A stretch of DNA of 64,000 nt from Sphingomonas citri (lineage in GTDB: Bacteria; Pseudomonadota; Alphaproteobacteria; Sphingomonadales; Sphingomonadaceae), in NCBI RefSeq assembly GCF_019429485.1, contig NZ_JAHXZN010000007.1, forward strand, positions 1-64,000, read 5' to 3'. The notes under the pieces were generated by a model. The model was not told the origin of the DNA, searched no databases, and worked only from the letters and a program-made list of their open reading frames with translations. Position numbers and translations under genes: made by a program. Numbering within the stretch: position 1 is the stretch's first letter; every line of letters begins with the position of its first letter. This document shows, piece by piece, positions 7,743 through 16,118 of this stretch.

Positions 7743-8656
7743 GCAAGCCCATCCGCTTCCAGTATGGAGGCCACGCCACTTTCCCGGTGCGATACGGCTG
7801 GCTCCCGAAGGGCGTCGGCCGCCTGGTGCGCGACGGCACGTTCGTCGCCAACACCGAGACCGCGGACGAGCTCGGGCTCGGATCGAAGATGGTGGACTCG
7901 CTCGGCTACTGGCTCGACGTGACCGGTCTCGGCGACCAGCGCGACAACGCGCGCGGCCCGATGCTGGCCAGCGAGCTCGCGCTGTCGATCCAGCAGAACG
8001 ATCCCTTCTTCGAATACCCGGGCACGTGGTGGTTCCTGCACCTAGCCATGGCGCGACGCGAGGGGACTGTTTGGTCGTGGTTCTTCAACGACTATCACGA
8101 CCGGATTTTCGACCGCATCGCTTGCATCGACGCCTTCCTCCAACACACCCGGAGCCACGCGATCCGCCCGGCGACGCCGGCGGCGGCACAGCGCGAGATT
8201 GCCTGTCTTATCAGCTCCTACGGGGCGCGCCCTGGTGTCGATGTGGTGGATCCGGATGACGTCGGCGCCTGCCCCCTGCGCGAACTCGGACTTTTAATCC
8301 GCCATGATGCGGTCAACCGCTTCGAGCGGACCAGGAACCCCCACGCCGTCCCCATCGAGGCGTTCCTCGCCTCGGCCAGCCTGCTGGCGGCCGACATGGA
8401 GAAGTCGGCGCTGACACTCAGGGATCTGGCGTCGGCCCGGGGTGGGCCTGGACGAGTGCTGTGCATGGGACTGGATGCCATCGAGGAGATGGTTGGAGAG
8501 ATCGGGAGGAGGCGGTGGGACGACGGGATTGGCGTGGAAACGTCCGCAGGCGAGCGGCAGCTGGTCCTCGCTCCGCGCGCACCCGCATCCTGGCTAGGCG
8601 AGCTCTACGAGCGGATCGAGACCTCGAAGACGGCGGCGAAGGCGAAGGCGGCGTGA
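7739..8656 (+). CDS. sspB: SspB-like DUF4007 protein (strand-specific nickase of DNA phosphorothioation)
   Basis: A 305-residue protein whose N-terminus (FQYGGHATFPVRYGWLPKGV) is the DUF4007 hallmark. Further blocks are LGLGSKMVDSLGYWLDVTGL and PGTWWFLH...WSWFFNDY. DUF4007 is the domain of SspB in the single-strand Ssp phosphorothioation system, where it nicks one strand at the modification site so that sulfur can replace a non-bridging oxygen. I cannot assign the nuclease residues from the sequence. It overlaps sspA by 4 bases at its start and sspC by 4 bases (GTGA) at its end, which indicates translational coupling and fixed stoichiometry. Confidence 0.92.
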   Translation: MSKPIRFQYGGHATFPVRYGWLPKGVGRLVRDGTFVANTETADELGLGSKMVDSLGYWLDVTGLGDQRDNARGPMLASELALSIQQNDPFFEYPGTWWFLHLAMARREGTVWSWFFNDYHDRIFDRIACIDAFLQHTRSHAIRPATPAAAQREIACLISSYGARPGVDVVDPDDVGACPLRELGLLIRHDAVNRFERTRNPHAVPIEAFLASASLLAADMEKSALTLRDLASARGGPGRVLCMGLDAIEEMVGEIGRRRWDDGIGVETSAGERQLVLAPRAPASWLGELYERIETSKTAAKAKAA

Positions 8657-11600
8657 TCGAGGACAACTTCTTCCGATCTATGAGCCTTGCCGAGGATCTC
8701 GGCGAGCCGAGCCGCTTTAGTCATTATCGCCCGACCCGTCGCGCCGCGGCCGTACTCGGCGCTGTGTTGCAGCCCAACGCCGCGACGATGGTCATCGCGC
8801 CGTATGGCAGCGGTAAGAGCCTTGCCGCAGGCGTCGCGGCCCTCGCCGTACGCAACGGCGAAGCCGACCGGCAGGTCGTTGCCAGCATGGTCGACGCAGT
8901 CGACGATCTGGCGCCGGAGATCGGACACCAGATCCGGGATCGACTGGACTCGCGTCGCCGGGGCTTGGTGGTTGTGCTCTCCGGTTTCGAATCCGATCCT
9001 TTGGCAGTGATCGCGAGGTCGGCGGGGATGGCCAAGGCACCGCAGACCGTGGAGGGCTTCGGGAAGGCGTTCCGCGAAGGCGGATGGGATCACGTCTCGA
9101 TCATCTGGGACGAGTTCGGGCGCCATCTCGAAGGCCTGGTCGGCGAAGGCCGGCCCGACGAGCTCGACATCCTGCAGCGGCTGGCCGAGCGATGCGTCCG
9201 GGCGAGCGGTCCGACGATGAGCCTGACGCTGCTGCTACACCAGAACCTGCTGGCTTACGCCGCTCGCCTTAACGAGACGACGCGCAGCGAGTGGCGCAAG
9301 GTCGAGGGTCGCTTCGCCGCGGTTCGCATGGTCGAGGACAGCCAGGAGATCTACCAGCTGATCGCACATGTTGTTGGAGGCCTCCGTCCAACGGCGTCGA
9401 AGGAGAAGACGCCGCCCGGGGTCATCGACAAGGTGCGCGCGGCGCGTTGGCTCGACGACATGGCCGACAATGCGAAGGTCGCACAGGTGCTCGCGGACGC
9501 GCGTCCGCTGACTCCGGGCGCCCTGCAGATCCTGCCCACGCTCGTCGCCCGTGTCGGCCAGAACGAGCGCAGCCTGTTCGCCTTCCTGCGCGAGACGGAC
9601 CTCAACGAGACGGTCGGGATCGAGGAGGTCTACACCGCCTTCGCTGACGCGCTGCGCAGCGATGTCGGCATCGGCGGCGCCTACAGACGGTGGCTGGAGA
9701 CGGAGAGCGCGCGCTCCCGCGCGCATAGCCCGCTCCAGCGTGAGGCGCTCGCCGCCGCATGTGTGCTCCAACTGGGGACAAGCGGCGAAAGGCGCCGGCT
9801 GCCCCGGTCCGTGCTGGAGCTGGCGCTCCTGCGGCCCGAAACCGGGCCGGCGGAGATCTCGAAGGCGATCGACGATCTTCTGGAGGCCAACCTCCTGCTC
9901 TGGCGGCGTCACAACGACGACGTGGCGGTGTGGCATGGCGCCGACATCGACGTCTCGCTCCGCGTGAAGGAGGAGCGCGAGCGGCAGGCGATCGGCTTCG
10001 ACCTCCAGAGCTTCCTTGAGGAGCGCTTCCCGGCGCCGAACCTGCGCACGCCTGGCCATAACGCCCGCTATGGCGTGAACCGCTTCTTTGCCGGTGGCTA
10101 TGTCGCGGCGGCGGACATCGACGGGCTGCAGGAGAGCGCCGTGCCGCGGGTCGAGTACGTCCTCGCCCGGAACCAGAGTGAAATCGGGGTCGCAACCGCT
10201 GCGGCCCGCAGGATGGAACATGAGGGCACGATTCTCGTGATCCCGTCGAGGCCCGTCGAGGTCGAGAGCGCGGCGGTCGAGGTGCTCGCACTGGAGGCGC
10301 TGCGCGCGGATCGGGACTTCCTCGCCAGCGATCCCATGGTTTCGACCGAACTGGACGAGCTGGAGTCGGTTGCCTTCGAGCAATTGGCTGCGCTGATGCG
10401 GTCGCTTCTCGACCCACGGGGCGGGAGCGCGACCTGGTGGTCGGCAGGCGAGCGGCTGCCTGTATCCGGGGACCGGCCCGCATCGATGGCGGCCTCGCAG
10501 CTGCTGGACAACTGGTATGGGCTGACGCCCGCGATCGCGAACGAGCAGCTGATGCGCGAACATGCGTCGCGCACGATGCAGACGGCCCGTGTTCGTGTGG
10601 TCGGCGCCATTCTCGAGCAGCACGCGCGAGAACGCCTCGGCTATGGACCGGACGACAAGAGCGCCGAGGGCTCCATATATCGCACGGTGCTAGAACGGAC
10701 CGGGCTTCACCTGCAGGATGGTGCGAACTGGCGCTTCGCAGATCCTGACGAGATCGAGGAAAAAGGACTGCATGCCGCCTGGCTGGAGATCGCCCATTTC
10801 TTCCGTGACCCGACCACGTCGCGCGGCAAGTCGCTCACCGGACTGATCAACACGCTTACCGGACGGCCCAACGGCGTGCCGAGGGCCGTGCTGCCCATTC
10901 TCATCGCGGCGGGTTACAAGCGCTTTGCCCGGACGGTCGCCCTTTACCAGGACGGTGTCTACCTTCCTGACCTGCTCGGCTTCCAGTTTGATCAACTCGT
11001 CACCGCGTCAGATTCAATCGCCGTCCGCGTCGAACAGCCCGAACTGAAGCTGATCAATTACCTGCGCGAGCTTTCCTATGCGTTCAGCCACGAGCATCCC
11101 AAAGCCGACGACGAACTCTTCCGCACGGCCTTCGACGCAATCGCCCGCTGGCGGATGGCGGTCCCCGAAGGATCCAAGCGAACCCAGAAGCTGGACGCGT
11201 CCGCGAAGGCGCTCCTGCGTGCCATCGACGGCAGCAAGGATCCGGTCGACCTTCTGTTGACCGGCATCCCCGGGGCCTTTGGCGCCAAGGGGCCAGACGG
11301 TGCCATCATCAGCACACTGGAAAGGGCTCGCAAGAGGATCGACGGTCTCGCCGACGAGTTCGCCGAGGAGGCGATGCAGACGGTCGAGGAGGCGTTCCGC
11401 GCCGGAGGCGACCAGTCAAGCCTGCTCGACGCAGTCCGCGGTTGGGCGACATGCTTCGACGCCACGGCCATGGACGAGCGCGGCGATCTGAGGATCAGCG
11501 ACAAGGCGGTTCTGCGCAAGGCAGTCGAGACGGCCAACGGCCGCTTCTCACCCAAGTCGTTTGCCGCATCGCTGAGCTCGATCCTCCTTCAGCGCAGCCT

Positions 11601-11820
11601 GGACAAGTGGGACGACCGCACCGCCGTGCAGTTCCGTGCGGCGCTCCGGGAAACGCGGGAACGCATCGAGGCCGCAGCGCTCGACACGGCAGAGCCAAAG
11701 GAAGATCTGCGTCCGATCATCTTAGCAAAAGTTAATGAGTTGAACCTACTACTTGCCAAGATTGATCAGCTGCCCGAAACATCGGGGCCGGGGTTCAAGA
11801 GGCAGGGGGGAGCGCGATGA
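8653..11820 (+). CDS. sspC: SspC-like ATPase of the phosphorothioation system
   Basis: A 1055-residue protein starting at GTG 8653, which overlaps the sspB stop. Residues 49-56 (APYGSGKS) form a Walker A loop and residues 150-156 (IIWDEFG) a Walker B motif, so the first ~170 residues form a P-loop NTPase. The remaining ~850 residues are long, mostly helical and not recognised by me. Its place between sspB and sspD matches SspC, the ATPase that supports nicking and sulfur insertion. An open frame extends further upstream to 8461 but lies inside sspB; the GTG start keeps the overlap pattern seen at the other junctions. Its 3' end overlaps sspD by 4 bases. Confidence 0.9.
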   Translation: MIEDNFFRSMSLAEDLGEPSRFSHYRPTRRAAAVLGAVLQPNAATMVIAPYGSGKSLAAGVAALAVRNGEADRQVVASMVDAVDDLAPEIGHQIRDRLDSRRRGLVVVLSGFESDPLAVIARSAGMAKAPQTVEGFGKAFREGGWDHVSIIWDEFGRHLEGLVGEGRPDELDILQRLAERCVRASGPTMSLTLLLHQNLLAYAARLNETTRSEWRKVEGRFAAVRMVEDSQEIYQLIAHVVGGLRPTASKEKTPPGVIDKVRAARWLDDMADNAKVAQVLADARPLTPGALQILPTLVARVGQNERSLFAFLRETDLNETVGIEEVYTAFADALRSDVGIGGAYRRWLETESARSRAHSPLQREALAAACVLQLGTSGERRRLPRSVLELALLRPETGPAEISKAIDDLLEANLLLWRRHNDDVAVWHGADIDVSLRVKEERERQAIGFDLQSFLEERFPAPNLRTPGHNARYGVNRFFAGGYVAAADIDGLQESAVPRVEYVLARNQSEIGVATAAARRMEHEGTILVIPSRPVEVESAAVEVLALEALRADRDFLASDPMVSTELDELESVAFEQLAALMRSLLDPRGGSATWWSAGERLPVSGDRPASMAASQLLDNWYGLTPAIANEQLMREHASRTMQTARVRVVGAILEQHARERLGYGPDDKSAEGSIYRTVLERTGLHLQDGANWRFADPDEIEEKGLHAAWLEIAHFFRDPTTSRGKSLTGLINTLTGRPNGVPRAVLPILIAAGYKRFARTVALYQDGVYLPDLLGFQFDQLVTASDSIAVRVEQPELKLINYLRELSYAFSHEHPKADDELFRTAFDAIARWRMAVPEGSKRTQKLDASAKALLRAIDGSKDPVDLLLTGIPGAFGAKGPDGAIISTLERARKRIDGLADEFAEEAMQTVEEAFRAGGDQSSLLDAVRGWATCFDATAMDERGDLRISDKAVLRKAVETANGRFSPKSFAASLSSILLQRSLDKWDDRTAVQFRAALRETRERIEAAALDTAEPKEDLRPIILAKVNELNLLLAKIDQLPETSGPGFKRQGGAR

Positions 11821-12641
11821 CCATATCGATTGCCCATATCGACGAGGCGATCGCGGATAAGGACGCGCGGCACATTGTTCCCGTGTCTGGAGGAAAGGAC
11901 TCGTCTGCGCTCGCGGTCTACCTTCGCCAACGCAATCCCGAGGTGAAGTTTGAGTACGTCTTCTCAGACACTGGCGTCGAGCTTCCCGAGACGTACGATT
12001 ATCTTGACCGGCTTGAAAACGTGCTGGGGATAGAGATCCACCGTGTGTCGGCGATGGACCTCTTCGACGTGCCGGAGAAGCCAGGCCGGACCGCTTTCGA
12101 CGTCGCGCTCTTCGAGCACTTCGCCGGCTTTCTTCCCAGCCCGCGAGCGCGTTGGTGCACGCGGGTCATGAAGATTGCGCCCTTCGAGCGCTTCGTCGGA
12201 ACGGACAGGGCCTACTCCTACATCGGCATCCGCGCTGACGAAAATCGATCGGGATACCTCGGCACGGGCACAGCGGGTGCGAAGCCGGTCGTCATCTCGG
12301 AGCGCCCGAACATCACCCCGGTCTATCCATATCGCGACGACGCGATCGACATCGCCGAGGTGAGCCGCATTCTCGACAGCGCGGGCATCGGACTGCCGGA
12401 TTATTACGAGTGGCGCAGCCGGTCGGGATGCTATTTCTGCTTCTACCAGCAGATCGGCGAGTGGCAGGGTCTGAAGGAGCGGCACCCCGAACTCTACGAG
12501 CGGGCCAAGCGCTACGAGACGATCAAGCGCGGCCGCCAGTACACATGGGTCGACGGTCGGTCGCTCGACGATGTGGAGCGGATGCCGCGCCGCACGGTGC
12601 GCGCCAAGAGCGAGGACGGCTGCGCCGTGTGCCACCTGTGA
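11817..12641 (+). CDS. sspD: SspD-like PP-loop ATPase / PAPS reductase family sulfur transferase
   Basis: A 274-residue PAPS-reductase/DndC-family enzyme. The PP-loop SGGKDSS occupies residues 24-30, followed by SDTGVELPET (50-59) as in adenylylating sulfurtransferases. Cysteines are C114 (RWCTRVMK), C205 and C208 (SGCYFCF), and C269 and C272 near the end (GCAVCHL). Four of these probably hold an Fe-S cluster, as described for the DndC/SspD family. The expected role is to activate the DNA phosphate with ATP and deliver sulfur received from SspA. It overlaps sspC (ATGA) and sspF (GTGA). Confidence 0.93.
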   Translation: MTISIAHIDEAIADKDARHIVPVSGGKDSSALAVYLRQRNPEVKFEYVFSDTGVELPETYDYLDRLENVLGIEIHRVSAMDLFDVPEKPGRTAFDVALFEHFAGFLPSPRARWCTRVMKIAPFERFVGTDRAYSYIGIRADENRSGYLGTGTAGAKPVVISERPNITPVYPYRDDAIDIAEVSRILDSAGIGLPDYYEWRSRSGCYFCFYQQIGEWQGLKERHPELYERAKRYETIKRGRQYTWVDGRSLDDVERMPRRTVRAKSEDGCAVCHL

Positions 12642-14482
12642 CGCAGACCGACAACCAGCTGGTCGACTTCCTGCGGACGTTCGGTCCGATCGCTACCTCG
12701 GACAGCCTCTGCGACGAGAATGTGCGCCAGGCCGAGCGGACCTACGGCGTCCAGGGCATCACGACTCCGGCGGCCCGGCTCGACGACGTCAAGCGCACGC
12801 TGCTGGATGACGGGCTGAACGTCATCCTCACTGGCACCGCGGGGGACGGGAAGACCTTCCACATCCGGCAGTTCTTCATGGAGCGGTTCCCAGGACGCGA
12901 GGCGGAATGGCCCGGCGAGGCCGGCGTGCTGTCGCTCGAACTCGCGCCAGGGCGCGAGCTCCGCATCATCCGCGACCTCAGTGAGATCTCCGACACGGAA
13001 AAGGAGGCTGAGCTGGAAGCGCTCTCCGCGGCGCTCCTTGGGCAAACGCCCGAAAGGCTCTACCTCGTCGCCGCCAACGACGGGCAGCTCCTGAAATACT
13101 TCCGCGACGCCGCCCAGAGGCCAGGGGCGGCCGCGAGTTCGCGGCGTCTTCAGCAGAGCATCGCCAAGATGCTCCGCGAGGAGCGCGAGGATCTCGTCGG
13201 TCTCTCCCTGCGCCTTTTCAACCTGAGCCGGACGTGGAGCGAGAAGGTGGTCGACGGCATCTTCGATGCCGTGCTCGAGCATCCGGGCTGGGGAGCGTGC
13301 GACGCATGCCCCTCGTCCAACGGCGGCAATCCCTGCCCAATCCAGCTCAACCGCGCGCTGCTGCTCGACGGCGGGGATGCGCCATCGTCTTTCAGAAACC
13401 GCATCCGCCAGTCGCTCAGGTTGGCCGCCGCAAACGACCAGCACGTGCCCATCCGACAGCTGCTGGTCCTGGTGGTCAACATACTGCTCGGTGATGCCCG
13501 CAATCCGGACCGGCCGCTCCTCGACTGCGCCACCGCGCGCAAGCGGGCGGCCAAAAAGGAATACGGGTGCACCAACCCCTACAACAACGCAGCGGGCCTG
13601 AACCTCCGTCCCGAGCGCCGGCGCGCGAACCGCGTGTTCAACGTCTTCGAGCTTCTTGGCGTCGGCTACGAGACGAACAACCTGATCGACGCGATGCTCG
13701 TGCAGGGAGAGCCCAAGGCGCTGCACGACATGATCTTTGAGCAGGAGCCGACGTACGGGATCGACTTGTTCACGCCGCATCGGAAGACCTATTTCGCGCT
13801 GGGTGGGGCCGAGACCGGCGTCGTCCGGGAGTTCCGCTCTGCGCTGGAGACGCAGCGGCGGCGGGCGTTCTTCCGGCTGCCCGAGAAGCCGCCACTGGAA
13901 GCAGCCAGCCCCTGGCGGCTGACGATCTTCCAGCATGGCGGCGAGTACCTCGACCTGCTCGATGCGCTGATCAGCAAGAAGGGCAAGGAGGTCATCGACC
14001 CGTTCACCCGTCAGCTCGTCCGCGGGCTGAATCGCGCGTTCAGCGGCATGATGACGAACGACGAGGACCGGCTCTGGTTCGCGGGCACTATCGGCCGAAC
14101 TGACGACCCCTCGGGCCGCGTGTCGACGATCAGCGGCGTCGACCGCGTGACCACGTCGGGGGTGAGCGTGCGGCTGACGCTCGATCCGGTGACCTGCCGA
14201 CCGACGCTCGGGATCGCGCTCCCGAAGTTCATGTCCGGGCCGCCAATCCGATCGCTCGAGCTCCGTCCGCTCCTGTTCGAGTACCTGATGCGTGTCGCGA
14301 ACGGCAGTCTCCCCGCCAGCTTTTCGCGGCAGTGCCAGCAGGAGATCCGGCACTTTGCGCTCAGCACCACATCGTCGCTGCGCGCCATGTTCGACGAGGA
14401 GGACGAGAACGGGCGCGAGGCGGTGCGCATCCTCGGGCTCGGCAGCAACGGCGAGATCCAGCCCAGCGTGATCGAGGTCTGA
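12638..14482 (+). CDS. sspF: SspF: DptF-like P-loop ATPase of the phosphorothioation-dependent restriction module
   Basis: A 614-residue protein starting at GTG 12638, overlapping the sspD stop by 4 bases. Walker A is GTAGDGKT at residues 66-73. An LYLVAANDGQ segment follows near 140, resembling a sensor region, and there is a putative metal-binding cluster C221-x2-C224-x8-C233. The fold and gene order match DptF/SspF proteins, which with G and H attack DNA that lacks phosphorothioate marks. No nuclease motif is visible in this subunit. sspG begins 4 bases after its stop. Confidence 0.85.
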   Translation: MTQTDNQLVDFLRTFGPIATSDSLCDENVRQAERTYGVQGITTPAARLDDVKRTLLDDGLNVILTGTAGDGKTFHIRQFFMERFPGREAEWPGEAGVLSLELAPGRELRIIRDLSEISDTEKEAELEALSAALLGQTPERLYLVAANDGQLLKYFRDAAQRPGAAASSRRLQQSIAKMLREEREDLVGLSLRLFNLSRTWSEKVVDGIFDAVLEHPGWGACDACPSSNGGNPCPIQLNRALLLDGGDAPSSFRNRIRQSLRLAAANDQHVPIRQLLVLVVNILLGDARNPDRPLLDCATARKRAAKKEYGCTNPYNNAAGLNLRPERRRANRVFNVFELLGVGYETNNLIDAMLVQGEPKALHDMIFEQEPTYGIDLFTPHRKTYFALGGAETGVVREFRSALETQRRRAFFRLPEKPPLEAASPWRLTIFQHGGEYLDLLDALISKKGKEVIDPFTRQLVRGLNRAFSGMMTNDEDRLWFAGTIGRTDDPSGRVSTISGVDRVTTSGVSVRLTLDPVTCRPTLGIALPKFMSGPPIRSLELRPLLFEYLMRVANGSLPASFSRQCQQEIRHFALSTTSSLRAMFDEEDENGREAVRILGLGSNGEIQPSVIEV

Positions 14483-14486
14483 CGAT

Positions 14487-16118
14487 ATGGCTGCCAAAAA
14501 CCACCACCTGCAGCTCGCCGAGGGCGCCATGCGCGTTCCCGAGACCCAGAAGATGGGCAGCGTGAAGCTGTGGTGCGAGTACGCGATCTGGGGGCTGCTC
14601 TTCTACGACGACCAGTCGCCGTGGCTCACCCTGACCGAATGCCTGCACATCTGCTTCGACCGCAAGCGCAGAAGCCTGCCCATCTTCGAGGGCGTCAAAC
14701 AGGTCGAAGGCCCCCAGCACGAGACCGTCGCCTACGGCATCCCGCTCAACAACCAGCTGCGCCACCTCCTCTTCCGGGACAAGGAGATCTCCCGGATCGC
14801 GTCAGGCAAGGCCGCGGACGACAAGGCGAAGTGGTCGGCTTGGTTCGCCACCGTCGACCGCGACTACGAGGGCCTGGAACTGCGTAACCTGCAAGCCAGC
14901 TTCGACAACTTCCAGGCGATGGCTCGTAGCGTGGAGCTTCTCCGCACGTCGGAGATCGAGGCGTTTACCAGTAAGCGCTGGACGTCGCGCCACGTGCTGC
15001 CGCTCGGCAGCGCAATGGTGTTCCCGGATGTCAACTCGGACAACTCGCTTGACCGCAAGTTCATGCGTCGTACGGGCGAGATGCTCTACCTGATGCTGAA
15101 TCGGTCGAGCCGGGCCGGAGAGGTGGAGGCGCTTCTGGATGCGCGGCTTCTCGGCACGAACAGCGTCTGGAACCGTCTCGCCGGACGGCTCGCCGGGCCG
15201 GACAGCGACGCGGACGCGAACACCACGATTGGCTACCTGCCGATGCCCACCCATCGCTCTTACGACCGACTGGCTGACGACTGGGTCGCGCTTCTGTCGC
15301 TGTCGAGCATACCGGTCGAGAACGTGCTCGATCCGCTGGAGCGGGTCAGCGGGCTGATCCAGGCGCTCTACATTCTCGAGCGCGCGCAGGACACGGTCGG
15401 TGACGGCGTGGCCCTGCCTCCCTTCTTCCTCGACGTGGTCGGGGCGACCGGCAACAACGCAATCCGGAAGCTGTCGTCCAACCAATACAAGCGGCACCGG
15501 ACGCTGCCGTTCGAGGCGGCGGAGAGCTTCATCGACGCGTTCGCGGCATCGGAAGAGTGGAAAGCGGTGCTGGCCAGCGACGCAGGGCGCAAGGAGGCCG
15601 CGGACCTGCTCGCTAAACGGTTCTTCTGGTCGCCGCAGCGAAACCCAAACCCCGACACCATGCCCTCGCCCGAGAACCAGCTCGCCGAGCTGAGGGCCGA
15701 CAGTCAGCGTGCCAAGGGGCACCACATCGGCGCCACCTTCCACAATCACGTCAAGCAGATCGGCCTTCTGCGCACTGCGCGCCGTGCGGGAACGTGGTAC
15801 GCGCCGAACGACGCTTTCCTCGAGGCGCTCGTGCTCGCGAACGTGACCACGCCGATGGAGTTCGGCGACTTCCTCGATCTGATCATGCGCCGGTACAACA
15901 TCGTCGTAGGTCCCGAGGAGACCCGCACGGCGTTCCAGATTACCTCGGGCGCGCTGCCGGCTCCGCTGGCGGACCTCAAGGAAAACGAGCGACGCCTGGA
16001 GGAGCGCCTCCGCGTCCTCGGGTTCGTCGACCGCAAGTCCGACGACTGCGCGTTCGTGGTCAACCCCTTCCACGACGTCGAACAAACGGCAGGAACCGAT
16101 GAACTTGTCCACGCATGA
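14487..16118 (+). CDS. sspG: SspG: DptG-like subunit of the restriction module
   Basis: A 543-residue, largely helical soluble protein with no Walker motif, membrane segment or evident catalytic residues. It is assigned as SspG by position between an SspF-like ATPase and an SspH-like giant protein; I do not recognise a domain on its own. Notable segments are VKLWCEYAIWGLLFYDDQSPW near the N-terminus and a DADANTTIGYLPMPTHRSYDR region in the middle. Its end overlaps sspH by 20 bases, so the two are likely translationally coupled. In related systems G bridges or stabilises the H motor; here that is inference. Confidence 0.75.
   Translation: MAAKNHHLQLAEGAMRVPETQKMGSVKLWCEYAIWGLLFYDDQSPWLTLTECLHICFDRKRRSLPIFEGVKQVEGPQHETVAYGIPLNNQLRHLLFRDKEISRIASGKAADDKAKWSAWFATVDRDYEGLELRNLQASFDNFQAMARSVELLRTSEIEAFTSKRWTSRHVLPLGSAMVFPDVNSDNSLDRKFMRRTGEMLYLMLNRSSRAGEVEALLDARLLGTNSVWNRLAGRLAGPDSDADANTTIGYLPMPTHRSYDRLADDWVALLSLSSIPVENVLDPLERVSGLIQALYILERAQDTVGDGVALPPFFLDVVGATGNNAIRKLSSNQYKRHRTLPFEAAESFIDAFAASEEWKAVLASDAGRKEAADLLAKRFFWSPQRNPNPDTMPSPENQLAELRADSQRAKGHHIGATFHNHVKQIGLLRTARRAGTWYAPNDAFLEALVLANVTTPMEFGDFLDLIMRRYNIVVGPEETRTAFQITSGALPAPLADLKENERRLEERLRVLGFVDRKSDDCAFVVNPFHDVEQTAGTDELVHA

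Noticed and set aside
12512..14530. Minus-strand 672-codon frame opposite sspF
   Set aside because: GC-rich shadow. The plus strand has a Walker motif, coupled start and stop, and operon context; the minus product is low-complexity Arg/Glu/Leu.
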